64,000 nucleotides of DNA. It comes from Litomosoides sigmodontis. Taxonomy: Eukaryota; Nematoda; Chromadorea; Rhabditida; Onchocercidae. Positions 46,401 to 61,015 of the stretch are shown one piece after another (within the stretch, counting starts at the first letter, position 1; every line of letters begins with the position of its first letter). The stretch covers positions 1,081,001 through 1,145,000 of the forward strand of contig OY718806.1 of assembly GCA_963070105.1 (NCBI GenBank), written 5' to 3'. Under the pieces are notes generated by a model. It searched no databases. It had not been told where the DNA came from and saw only the letters and a program-made list of their open reading frames with translations. The position numbers and the translations under genes are program-made.

Positions 46401-47867
46401 TTTAGTTTTCTTTCTTTCTTTTTTTTTCGCGCAAATTCACAGCATTCCTGTCCTTCCATTTTTTTTCGTCTAACACTCCGAAATGTCGCTTTCTTGTTTA
46501 TTTAACTCTTTCTATCACTTTTAAGCTACACTGGTAACTTCATTTTTTTTGAAAGAAAACCTGAACGGAATAATAGCGTTGGCAAAATTTTAATTTCTTA
46601 TATCTCGATAATTTGAGAAATTTTTAAATTTTAATTTGGCAAATTTTATGCATAAAATTTATTAATTCAATAATAATTGAGTAATGTTAGATGCTAATTT
46701 CATATTGTATATTGAATAACTGATGAGGTTTGATGATTTTAAGTCACGAATTATGAAAAATTTTGAATTTTAAAAAAAAGAATGGAAAATTACGCTTACA
46801 ATTACCAAAAGTTTTGTGGAAAAATTTTAAAATTGAAAAAAAAATGGATCACTCCTCGCTTTCTCCTCCCCTCTGTATGTCAGAATATTATTCTCAGGCA
46901 ATCACTAACATAATTGATTATGAAGTCGTTTTAAATCAGTGAAAAATATGACGAAGATTTTGTGGAATAGCTGTATAGGATATCAGGTGGATATCAGGGT
47001 GGAAACTACAGCAGCTAGCAGTACTGTTATTGCATGAGCTAATTGCATCAATAGTTTAGCTGAAAGTGAGGACAGTTTTACAAGTTCAGACAATATTAAT
47101 TCTTAGGAAAATTTAATATTTTTGTTTTAAAACAATTTAAAAATTCGCAATTGTGTTCACAGAAAAATGTTTTATTCGTTTTAAATTTACAAGAACATGA
47201 AGTATCGTATTATTATAATGCAAAAAAAAAAATGATAACTGGGTGAATTATTCACAAACAGTTGATAGCGAAGAGGAAAATTCTTGATTTTGCTTTTTTT
47301 TTCAGTGCAAACAATAGCATTTTTTTAAAAAAATAAAACACCTATGAAATGAGTTTACTACAAATAACTGTAAATTATTGCAAAATAATTTTAAAATTAA
47401 TTTCACTTTTTTTTAAATTAAATACTTCAGCTCTGCTGCTATGAATTATTTAATAGATTATGTAATAATACATCATGCACAACTTTATCAAATCACGCAT
47501 ACTAGCATGCACATTCATACTTCATAAAAGTAAAAATTAAATATGGCAGTAGCTTAAAGAGTAGAAATTTTGATTTGGTGGAAAATAACTTTTTAATAGA
47601 TAGTGTAAGTGAAATGTACGGAAAGTATTAGCAGCATTAATTTGGGAAATGGTTATTCTTTTGCTTTCAGATCATTTTGAAATTTGTCCTTGTGCGTTGC
47701 ATTGACTGAAAGCAGGACAGGAAGCGGCATAAAAAAGTTACAACGCTTGAACTGGATCATTCATCCATCCCTCCTCCATTCATTCATTCCAACTCATCCA
47801 TCCATCCATCCATCCATCCACATATTCATCAACCGTTTTAGCACTTCATTATCTTTTTTCAACCAAA
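43479..47867. other. Non-coding stretch, no supported gene
   Basis: AT-rich DNA with homopolymers and a CT-rich run (46165-46220). I see no exon with both a good acceptor and donor plus protein-like composition. The segment around 46227-46270 (DALLDDE) was considered and left out. Confidence 0.5.
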
Positions 47868-48167
47868 ATGAACTTCCAAACAAATTGGAGAAGAGCGAGT
47901 GATCATCTGCTTAAAGAGGTAAATATTTCAAATATGAATTGTTGCAATGCCTTACAAAAATAGAAGTTAATTGAATGAGTTGTTGCGCAAATGATAAATG
48001 GACGTTAGCGTGTGATCAGACGTCAAACATCGTCCAATGATAGTATTATTTATCCTTTATAGGTTAGCTCACATAATGAGATTTTGATGAGCTTACTGCA
48101 AGATATGTGTAGCAAAACAGAAGAACATACCGCTAACACCAGGGACGAATGCGATCGTTTTGCATAA
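47868..48167 (+). CDS. Possible two-exon small gene, 51 codons
   Basis: Exon 47868-47918 (MNFQTNWRRASDHLLKE, donor GAG|gtaaat) joins in phase 0 to 48063-48167 (acceptor tcctttatag), which reads 34 codons to TAA and contains HNEILMSLLQDMCSKTEEH. The product would be a short amphipathic helix. No family is recognised. Exon 1 could alternatively be one of several first exons of the right-edge gene, because a similar exon lies at 51841. Confidence 0.35.
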
Positions 48168-49958
48168 TCAAGAGGAATTATTGATTTGAGCAAAATTATT
48201 CTGAAAAATTCCAATTATTAAAAATTATTTTAAATTGATAAACCAAAAATTTGACGGAATAATCACTCACTCAACTAAAATACTATTATAGGTCTTATTT
48301 ATTTAAACAAAATTGGTATGTATGTGCAAAAAAAAAAAAATTATAACAAAAAAAGTTTTTAACATTCATAAAATTGCTGTCGTAACAAATTATGCGATGT
48401 TCGATCGAAACGTTCTAAACAAAATGTTTCAATGAACCAATATCCGACTTGCACAAATAACGATCCACTGTAAACCATCAAAAACAGTATGTAACAGATC
48501 GTGTTCAATATCATTCGTTTGTTTGCGGCGAATAAATTCCGGAAATTTGAATAAGTAATTTTGGTTAAATTAAAAACGAAATAAATATGATTTAATCAAT
48601 GATACATATTATTACGTATTATTGCACAAACAGAAGTGTTTTTTTTTCCTTCGTTCAATTTACTGAATGAAGGAAAGATGCACGCAATTTGTACAGCACA
48701 TGTATGTTTCAAATTATTTTTTAACGTTTGAAATTTTTGAATTTAAGCTTAATTAATAATTTTGTTAACAAAATAATCAAAATTGCCACATCAAATGTTA
48801 CCGAAACAGAAGTGGTAGAAAATTTCTAAAAAACAATTGGGTTGGTGTAGCACTTCGTGTTCTTATTTGATATGAGCAACATCGTTGAAATTGATGAATA
48901 AAATTGGACAGTAAAATTATATTAAATTGCAAATACGAAATGAATAATTTTCTCGAATAAATCAATTAATATTTCATGTGATTTGTTTTCCTTCTATTAA
49001 CGATTATTAGCGTTAGGGAGCAAAAATCATCGTTTTAATAAAATTTTATCTAATAATAACAACAGTATGATGGATAATTCATTCCGCAAATTTCCGTATC
49101 AAATCAATCAATCAATGTAAGCTTAAAATATCTGTTCGTAGCATATGGTGTCAAGTGACAGATATTGTTGTTATTAATAATAAAAAGGACAAAAAGAAGA
49201 AAAAAAAAGGGACAAAGATCCGTAAGTTTCAATTGCAATAACAGAACAACAAGTTGTATACAATACTTCCTTCTTTATAATAGTTGTTAAAATTTCACAA
49301 TCATCGAATATTTACTTCTTAGATATTAAAAATCAAAATTAGAAGAAATTATGTAAATTGCTGCGAAATTGCCTGCTGTAAAGCAAGAGGCTAAATTCAA
49401 AAATTACAATTATTTCGAAAGATTGCGATTATTCTTCACAAATCATGATCATTCAAAAGAAAATTACAGTCAAATACGGAAAATTAAATTCATCCCTAGT
49501 CAATTATAACTAAAACTGATTGTAAAATAAACAATTAAATTCGAAAATTACAACTAACAGTGTGAAACACTGCACGTCAAAATTTCACACAACATAAATG
49601 AAATAATTTGAAAAATGATAATCAATCTGTGCAAATAAATGATTTGCATTTGCTAGCATTTGCTGGCAAAATAATTCATTCATTAAATCATACAAAACAG
49701 CAGCATTATTGTTTTTTTTTTTTGCTTCAATCAATCATTACAGTGGGAAGGAAACCGTTTTAAAAAGCACGGAAAAAAAAAAGGAGAGGAAACCAACTAA
49801 CAATTTTAAGCAAAAAAAAAAAAGAAAAAAAAAGAGCTGAAGAATACACGAAATATTTGGGAATGAATGGATCTGGAAAAATGGAACATGCGTTCATAAT
49901 GTATTCGATGATGTGTTACCAATCGAACGTTGCACATCGATAGTTTTTTCTTTTTCAG
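48168..49958. other. Non-coding stretch, no supported gene
   Basis: Very AT-rich with many homopolymers. Nothing coding or structured is recognised. Confidence 0.5.
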
Positions 49959-50038
49959 GCAATCATCATACTCAACCAACCAAAATCAAACCAAACTAAA
50001 TCAACCAATCAACAACCTTGCAAAGGAAATTTTAACTG
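49959..50038 (+). CDS. Candidate internal exon, Gln/Asn/Ser-rich
   Basis: After a strong acceptor (ttctttttcag) an 80-nt open segment, phase 2 in and phase 1 out, contains QSSYSTNQNQTK and NNLAKEILTG and ends at ACTG|gtctga. Its phases fit the exon at 43351 before it and the exon at 62835 after it. Composition resembles the right-edge exons. It remains unproven. Confidence 0.35.
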
Positions 50039-51025
50039 GTCTGAGTTGGGACAAAAAAAAAAAAAAAAGCGAGTGAACACGGTCGGCTCTCCTCTCTCTC
50101 ATCTCCACTTCGTGCTTTTTTTTTTCCTCCAACTCCGTTCGTTTCGCATTTCTCGCCTTTTGTGCACCTATCACGTGGTGAGTGTTCAATGTTGAAAAAT
50201 GAAATTGCAACGAAAAAAAGAAAGCAAAGAAGACGGATGATAGATGAAGAAACTGCAAGCTGCGTCTTCTTTTTTTTTTCACCTTTTGCTTAAAATTTTG
50301 CAAGATTCATATGCATTTATTATCATTTACCAATCATCATCACTCATATCTCTCTTATCATTCCTGTTATCACCATCATATTGTGAGGGAAATGAATTTT
50401 ATGCTATTTTTAGATGAACATAAAAATTGTGCAAGAAAATTAATTTGCGGTAATGAGAAGTTGAAAAATGTTCAATTTATTTTTTTTTTAAAAAAAAACA
50501 ATCGATAAACCATGACGATTAATTGATATGATGTGGCTGATAAATTGGATGTGAGCGTACTTGAGAAGTTTAAAAGCAATAAAGAGAAAACAGATGATAA
50601 CGTTAAAAAAAATTAAAGAATAGGAAATTAAATGTAGGAAAGGATTGGATGATTAAATATCATGCAATAAAGTGGCAATTAAAATCTAAAAAAAAAAGAA
50701 AGAAAAAATAAACGAATAAACGATACCTGATTGAATCGATGAACTTGTTCGTTCGATCATTTTGTTCCATTATCAAATTGCATCAATTATGTTGTTCAAG
50801 AATTCAAATACTTTTGTGTGTGTGCATGAGAGAGAGAGGGAGAGGGAGAAAAAAAGGGAGAAAGAGGAAAAGAGAGAGAGAAAAATCTCTTCAGTGTGAT
50901 TTCGCTATTTTAATTTATATTGTTTTTTTTTTCTGTTACTATTATTTCTTCTTCCAGCTACTTTCAAACTCCTTCAGCTATATTCATATCCAATCATTCT
51001 ATCATACTATACCACACCATATTAC

Positions 51026-51258
51026 ATCATATCATATCATATCATATCATATCATATCATATCATATCATATCATATCATATCATATCATATCATATCAT
51101 ATCATATCATATCATATCATATCATATCATATCATATCATATCATATCATATCATATCATATCATATCATATCATATCATATCATATCATATCATATCAT
51201 ATCATATCATATCATATCATATCATATCATATCATATCATATCATATCATATCATATC
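51026..51258. repeat. (ATATC)n pentanucleotide array
   Basis: About 46 uninterrupted 5-bp units. The ISYHI reading frames across it are artefacts. Confidence 0.97.
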
Positions 51259-51425
51259 AATTCTATCGCACCCATTCGTTTTTCTAATAAATCAAAAATT
51301 TTTTTTTGCTTCTCCTTTCGAAAATAACTTCATTTCTATCAAAATCAATTTCATTTATTACTTCGCTATCAAAAATTTTTTTTTCCATATCTCAGAATGA
51401 CATAAATTCACTTTATTCAATCGTA

Positions 51426-51460
<35 letters not shown>

Positions 51461-51489
51461 GATGATGATGATGATTTTGATGATGATAG
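51426..51489. repeat. (GAT)n microsatellite
   Basis: Trinucleotide GAT/TGA run, interrupted by TTT groups. A further degenerate stretch follows to about 51510. Confidence 0.95.
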
Positions 51490-51840
51490 TGATGATACTG
51501 ATAATAATAATTGTGGTATGAAAATATCAATGACGATGATAATGAATAGAAGAATGCAGGATTATATACCATATTGCTATTTTATTATCATTATTATTAT
51601 GATTACCATTATCACTATAACTCTACGTTGAATAATCAAAGTGATCATTATTTTCCTCTTGTTTTTTTCTTGCATTATTAAATGCTTAGAGAGATGTGAA
51701 GAGTTGTTGAGAGAAAAAAGGGCTTTTTTTTTTTTGTTTACAGCTTATAATTTGAAAGTTCATTGATTCTATACGAACATGAAAACAATCCCAATCATTC
51801 CTCATTCATTCTCCAGCATCTTCCTCATAACTTAAAACAT

Positions 51841-51879
51841 ATGTCTTCGTGGCGAAACTCACTAACGTTGTTTAAAGAG
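51841..51879 (+). CDS. Candidate alternative first exon (13 codons)
   Basis: ATG followed by 12 codons (MSSWRNSLTLFKE) ending at GAG|gtactg in phase 0. It resembles the candidate first exon at 47868: both carry a WR...S...L(L/F)KE pattern and end at the same codon, GAG, before the donor. The next phase-0 acceptor with an open exon is at 53111. Confidence 0.3.
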
Positions 51880-53110
51880 GTACTGAAAGTGCGTAAGTGA
51901 GCAAGCAACCTATTAGTTCAGAGACTTTGAGAAGCACACATAGAATTTGAAATAGTAAAATATTTAAAAACAATGGTGGTGTTCAGTAAAGTTAATTGAA
52001 AATTCAACATTTTTCGTTTTTTTCTTCGCCTCAATCCTTTCTTCATTCCTTTCTGCCTTCCATTCTTTCAATCGCTTTTGATCCTTATCACCATCATCAT
52101 TATCATCACCATCTTCTTCATCTATTCCTTTCGTTTCATTACTGTTATCCATTTAACAAGCATCATTGCCTGATGGTCGGGTTGGTTGTTTAAACTTTTA
52201 CTACTTCCACTACCACTACCACTGCTTCTTCGTTTATTCACTTTTTCAATTTTTTCGTATCTTTAAGAAATTCTATTATTCTTCATCACAGTTTCTTTTC
52301 ACATGCATTTTTGTTTTGCATTTATGATTGCTAGCTGTAGATAGTTAATAATTTAAAATTATGATAGTTTACTGATTTTCAGACATGAATGAAATGCATT
52401 TTGATTAAATGAGGAGAAACATTAAATGACAATTAATTGAGCATTTGTTCATTAGCATATTTGAAGTTCTATTTTCTTTTCTCTCCTCTTTTTTCTTCAT
52501 TCACAAATGGATAAATAATTTTATTTTATCGTTTAAAAGAGTTAATGTCGAAAAAGTGGTGGCGAATGATCAGTGAATGGTGAAAGATTTATTCATGAAT
52601 GTGAGGAAAATTGAAAAGTTGAATAAAATTAATTGACTGGTAATTTGCTCATCAATTAATTTGTACAGCTGATTAACGGGTAATTTTTTGTTTTATTTAC
52701 TTCGCAAAATTTTCATTTCCTTGCCTTATCATATCTTTGCTTGCTTCTGTGGCAGTATTCTTCTGCTTCTATTCCTGCATTTTACCGGAATGATGAGATG
52801 AATGGGTGAGAGATGAATTTCAATTTGGAACTTTTACGTTGAAATCATATCTGTTAATTCTTACAAAATTTGCCTAAATTCAAGATATGTTGATTGATGT
52901 CTCTTGCATCATATGCTGACCAATTCAGAAATTTAAGCACTGTCATTATTTCAAATTTTATTACATTCCAAACGTGTAATTTTATAAAATATTTATTTAA
53001 ATGCATATGAAGTATTTGTTTAAATGCAAAATGCTTCTCGTAACAGTTGATAATAACAAAATCTCTTACATCTGTAGATCAATAATTAATAAAATTTAAT
53101 TAAATTTTAG

Positions 53111-53216
53111 CATTTCAAATGCCATAAAGCATTTCAAAATCCTCGAACAGGAATTGAAGATGATGCAAAACAGATTAATACTGATTGTGCACAGTTACAT
53201 TCAGACCAATCAATCC
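53111..53216 (+). CDS. Candidate internal exon, unknown
   Basis: Acceptor taaattttag, donor ATCC|gtaatt, 106 nt, phase 0 in and phase 1 out. The translation starts HFKCHKAFQNPRTGIEDDAK, is open throughout and is protein-like. Its out-phase fits the exon at 62835. No domain is recognised. Confidence 0.35.
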
Positions 53217-53880
53217 GTAATTTATGATTTCATTGAAAAAGTAGAAAATACACTTGAGAGCACTTTACCGGCAATGCATTCTTCAACTTGTAAACTAATT
53301 TTGTTCTTACTAAGCCAAATTCAATTTACTGCCTACTATATTAAATTCGTAAATTTCTAAGATAATTAAAATGCATTATCATTCAGTCGCAGATTTCATA
53401 TCACGTAATAGCATTTGATTAAATTCTCTTCCTTCTCTTCCATTTTTAAAATTTAAAACCATATTAGGATTTTCTCAATTCAATCTTTATGCATATACAT
53501 AATTAAAATAATTTCAGATGTTTGTTGTAAACTTATGATTTAATCAAAAAATTCAATAGTAAATGACCATCCGGCCGTCCGCTTGATTTACAATTTACAT
53601 ACGTGAAATGTTAGATAGTTTATTGATTGCTTTAATAACTGTGACTTTAGGATTATCGAAGTTAAGGAAAAGATAAAGGCATTTTGTAAAATTTTGGAAA
53701 AAGTTTCGTTATGCTTTAACAAATAATTAACAGTAGCAATGAGTGTGAGAATAATCGAACACTTATTGCTATAGTCGAAATCGAACAATGTCAAAATTTT
53801 AAATTATTAAAATATTAAAAACCAACAAGCAATCCTAAAAGATTTATTGTTTAGTGAAAACTTAGAAATATTTTGTGCGC
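53217..53880. other. Non-coding stretch
   Basis: AT-rich, with only short open frames that lack splice signals or family resemblance. Confidence 0.5.
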
Positions 53881-53891
53881 GCACACACACA

Positions 53892-53973
<82 letters not shown>
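53881..53973. repeat. (CA)n microsatellite
   Basis: About 46 CA units with a single CC interruption near the left end. Open frames through it are artefacts. Confidence 0.97.
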
Positions 53974-53976
<3 letters not shown>

Positions 53977-54830
53977 TCATGTATATATACACCTTCCATT
54001 AGTGCGTGCAGTTCAGTAATCTTAAAAATATTTATTCTCAAGTGCTTGAAATTCAATCGACAAAATTTCCGTACTGAACAGTTGTCATTTCAATTTATTT
54101 ATTTCATATTTCCCTATTTAAATTTTCTCTTTTTTATTCCTTCTTTTTCTCTTGTTTTCCGCATTGTTGCTTAGTTTCCTCATGGAAAAGCTACAATCAT
54201 CAAAGCGTTTGTGAAAATATATCAAAAATTCATCAATTATCATACATGTTACGAAATTAAAACATTTGAAATTATATTTCTAATGATTTGCTAGAAATAG
54301 AAGCTCATCAATTAATTTCTAAAGTGCGAAGAATATGAATTGTTATTGGCCTTATAACTATTAGTGTATTCAATTATCACATGAAGATGATAACTTTGAT
54401 TAAACTATTAGTAAAAGATTAAGTATTAACGATTAAATTGAGTATTTTATGTTTTCATTAATAACACAATTGAGTAATTACGAAATGGAAAAAAATACAT
54501 CATTTACTACATATATGCAATATTCTTTCTGATTTCTTCAAAGTACATTTCTTTTTACCTGGTTTAAATTTTAAGCGAAAATTTTCTATCAAATTTAATC
54601 ACAATAAATTTTATAAAAATTTTTTTTTTTTAAAAATTTAGTCTCAATAAAATGCATACATAGTGTGTGATTCAGTAACATTTAAACTTTCAAGATTTGT
54701 TTATAATAAAGTTCGAGCGAGGCGAAAAGAAGAAGAGGAAGAAGGAACAAATCCTGTCAGCATGTGGTTTGTTTTAAAAAAAAAAAAAGGAAGAAATAAA
54801 AATTAAAAACATGAGCAAAAGAAAAAGAGA

Positions 54831-54860
54831 GTGTGTGTGTGTGTGTGTGTGAGTGAGTGA
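54831..54860. repeat. (GT)n microsatellite, short
   Basis: About 11 GT units followed by GAGTGAGTGA. Confidence 0.9.
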
Positions 54861-55901
54861 AACAGAAAATAGAGATTTTGAAAAACGTTTTGATAGTTTT
54901 CAGCTGTTGCTTCTTCATCTTTCACTTTTACCGATCATGCTACCCAACGCCAACCTACCAACAATCCCATTCGTACTCATTTTTCCATCTCTCATCTAAT
55001 CACCCTATAACGCTTAACATATTTTCAAACTTTCTAAATTCCTTTCTATTTGTCTCGTTTTTTTTTTGCTCCTTCCTCCTCCAATCATACTTCTTCTCTT
55101 TTTTTTCATCATACATTCTTCTTTTAATGTTGCTATCAATATTTTTCGAAAATTATATTAGCTAGAAATTTCAGTATCGACATTGTTAACAAATATCTTG
55201 CAAGTTATCGGCGTTCTCTTCAATTTTCATCTTCCCTGTTCCTCTCCACTATCTCTCCTCTTCCACCCATTCTCCTCTTATCATTCTTTACCGTCACTTT
55301 TCTCAATTATGGTGATAATGATAATGATGATTTGCAATGATGATGGTGCTGATGAAAGGAGCAAATAAGGCTTGTTTTTGTTTTTGAAATTTTTTTTATT
55401 TATATGAAACATTCTGGTTGAAATAAGTTACATTTGAATATATTTGAAAAATTAGGTTGAAATGCTCAGTTATGCTATGTGCTTTTTGAGGATATGAATA
55501 AATTGGGTATGAAATGTTAGAGATGATGTGTGGAACTAGTCGGTGCGATCTGTGATGCGATGATACATGTGAGATGAAAGACGAGAAATTCCTAAAATAT
55601 TGCCAAAATCATCATACATTGCATATTTCACCAAATTAACAAATGAACTATTTAGGTCAAAAAATCAGAAATTAGGATTTGTGACATTTTGATACAACGG
55701 CGCAGCAAGGCGCTAAACTTTTAAAGGCATTTTTCTTCTTCATCATCAGTTAGATTGATTTGCGCTGACAGAATGCCAACTTAAATTTCATTAATTAATG
55801 TCAGCTAGCAATTCTTGCAGTTCACCTTTCACCCGAAAATAAGTTGGGTTTTCTTTTTCTTTTTTCACAAAATATGATCATTGCTGATTTGTAGTAAGTC
55901 G

Positions 55902-55992
55902 TTATCATTATCATTATCATTATCATTATCATTATCATTATCATTATCATTATCATTATCATTATCATTATCATCATCATCATCATCATTAT
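55902..55992. repeat. (TTATCA)n then (ATC)n repeat
   Basis: About 11-12 hexanucleotide units run into a short ATC run. Long Ser/Leu or Asp/Asn frames here are artefacts. Confidence 0.95.
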
Positions 55993-57482
<1,490 letters not shown>

Positions 57483-57497
57483 TTTTAATATATTTTT

Positions 57498-57740
57498 AAT
57501 ATCATATTTTTATATATATAATATGTCTTATATATGCAATATATATATCTAATATAAATATCTAATGTATCTATGTATTTATTACATAATATATATATAA
57601 TATATATATGTATATATTATATAATATATATATAATATCATATTTTTATATATATAATATGTCTTATATATGCAATATATGTATCTAATATACATATCTA
57701 ATGTATCTATGTATATATTATATAATATATCTAATATATT
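57498..57740. repeat. Tandem duplication, about 136-bp period
   Basis: A segment starting ATCATATTTTTATATATATA at 57501 recurs at 57637 with a few substitutions, including the TATGTCTTATATATGCAATA stretch and the CTAATGTATCTATGTAT stretch. Confidence 0.75.
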
Positions 57741-57799
57741 GTATAACATAGATATATCTATATATATCTAATATAAAATAATTAATATATATAATTAAT

Positions 57800-60596
57800 A
57801 TATATAATATATATAATATATATAATATATATAATATATATAATATATATAATATATATAATATATATAATATATATAATATATATAATATATATAATAT
57901 ATATAATATATATAATATATATAATATATATAATATATATAATATATATAATATATATAATATATATAATATATATAATATATATAATATATATAATATA
58001 TATAATATATATAATATATATAATATATATAATATATATAATATATATAATATATATAATATATATAATATATATAATATATATAATATATATAATATAT
58101 ATAATATATATAATATATATAATATATATAATATATATAATATATATAATATATATAATATATATAATATATATAATATATATAATATATATAATATATA
58201 TAATATATATAATATATATAATATATATAATATATATAATATATATAATATATATAATATATATAATATATATAATATATATAATATATATAATATATAT
58301 AATATATATAATATATATAATATATATAATATATATAATATATATAATATATATAATATATATAATATATATAATATATATAATATATATAATATATATA
58401 ATATATATAATATATATAATATATATAATATATATAATATATATAATATATATAATATATATAATATATATAATATATATAATATATATAATATATATAA
58501 TATATATAATATATTATAATATATATAATATATATAATATATATAATATATATAATATATTATAATATATATAATATATATAATATATATAATATATATA
58601 ATATATATAATATATATAATATATATAATATATATAATATATATAATATATATAATATATATAATATATATAATATATATAAATAAATATATATAATATA
58701 TATAATATATATAATATATATAATATATATAATATATATAATATATATAATATAATATAATATATATAATATATATAATATATATAATATATATTAATAT
58801 ATATAATATATATAATATATATAATATATATAATATATATAATATATATAAATATATATAATATATATAATATATATAATAAATATATATAATATATATA
58901 TAATATATATAATATATATAATATATATAATATATATAATATATATAATAAATATATATAATATATATAATATATATAATATATATAATATATATAATAA
59001 AATATATATAATATATATAAATATATAATATATATAATATATATATAATATATATAATAAATATATATAATATATATAATATATATAATATATATAATAT
59101 ATATAATAAATATAATATATATAATATAAATAATATATATAATATATATAATATATATAATATANNNNNNNNNNNNNNNNNNNNNNNNNNNNNNNNNNNN
59201 NNNNNNNNNNNNNNNNNNNNNNNNNNNNNNNNNNNNNNNNNNNNNNNNNNNNNNNNNNNNNNNNNNNNNNNNNNNNNNNNNNNNNNNNNNNNNNNNNNNN
59301 NNNNNNNNNNNNNNNNNNNNNNNNNNNNNNNNNNNNNNNNNNNNNNNNNNNNNNNNNNNNNNNNTATATAATATATATAATATATATAATATATATAATA
59401 TATATAATATATATAATATATATAATATATATAATATATATAATATATATAATATATATAATATATATAATATATATAATATATATAATATATATAATAT
59501 ATATAATATATATAATATATATAATATATATAATATATATAATATATATAATATATATAATATATATAATATATATAATATATATAATATATATAATATA
59601 TATAATATATATAATATATATAATATATATAATATATATAATATATATAATATATATAATATATATAATATATATAATATATATAATATATATAATATAT
59701 ATAATATATATAATATATATAATATATATAATATATATAATATATATAATATATATAATATATATAATATATATAATATATATAATATATATAATATATA
59801 TAATATATATAATATATATAATATATATAATATATATAATATATATAATATATATAATATATATAATATATATAATATATATAATATATATAATATATAT
59901 AATATATATAATATATATAATATATATAATATATATAATATATATAATATATATAATATATATAATATATATAATATATATAATATATATAATATATATA
60001 ATATATATAATAAATATATATAATATATATAATATATATAATATATATAATATATATAATATATATAATATATATAATATATATAATAAATATATATAAT
60101 ATATATAATATATATAATATATATAATATATATAATATATATAATATATATAATAAATATATATAATATATATAATATATATAATATATATAATATATAT
60201 AATATATATAATAAATATATATAATATATATAATATATATAATATATATAATATATATAATATATATAATATATATAATATATATAATATATATAATATA
60301 TATAATATATATAATATATATAATATATATAATATATATAATATATATAATATATATAATATATATAATATATATAATATATATAATATATATAATATAT
60401 ATAATATATATAATATATATAATATATATAATATATATAATATATATAATATATATAATATATATAATATATATAATATATATAATATATATAATATATA
60501 TAATATATATAATATATATAATATATATAATATATATAATATATATAATATATATAATATATATAATATATATAATATATATAATATATATAATAA
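57800..60596. repeat. 9-bp TATATAATA satellite-like array
   Basis: Tandem 9-bp units (TATATAATA) over about 2.8 kb, interrupted by occasional AAATATATA variants that recur at intervals, and broken by the N gap. The 697-residue Tyr/Ile/Leu frame on the minus strand is an artefact of the 9-bp period. Confidence 0.97.
59165..59364. other. Assembly gap, 200 N
   Basis: Exactly 200 N inside the 9-bp array. A round number suggests a placeholder, so the true array length is unknown. Confidence 0.99.
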
Positions 60597-61015
60597 AATA
60601 TATACATATCTAATAATATACGTATCTAATATGCATATCTTATATATCTAATATATATATTATATATGCCTTATACATCTATATCTATATATATACCTTA
60701 TATATAATATATATATATATATATTAGATATATGCAATATATATATATAGATATAATATACATATATATTATATATATAGATATATTATATATATAGATA
60801 TATTAATTATATATATAGATATATTATATATATATTACGTATATATATCTAATATATATCTGGTACATATATCTAATATATATATGTATATCTAACATAT
60901 ATCTAATATATATATGTCTAACATATGTATTTAAATATATATCTAATATATATATCATTATATATCCAATATATTTGTTTAATACATATGTATATCTAAT
61001 ATATATCACGCCCAC
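60597..61015. repeat. Degenerate TATA/TATCTAATATA repeats
   Basis: Imperfect TA-rich units such as TATCTAATATATA flank the array on the right. Confidence 0.9.

Noticed and set aside
50739..51327. 182- and 135-residue ISYHI open frames
   Set aside because: Most of their length is the ATATC array; the ends lack gene features.
58514..60607. 697-residue minus-strand open frame
   Set aside because: It is a Tyr/Ile/Leu periodic translation of the 9-bp array and includes the N gap.
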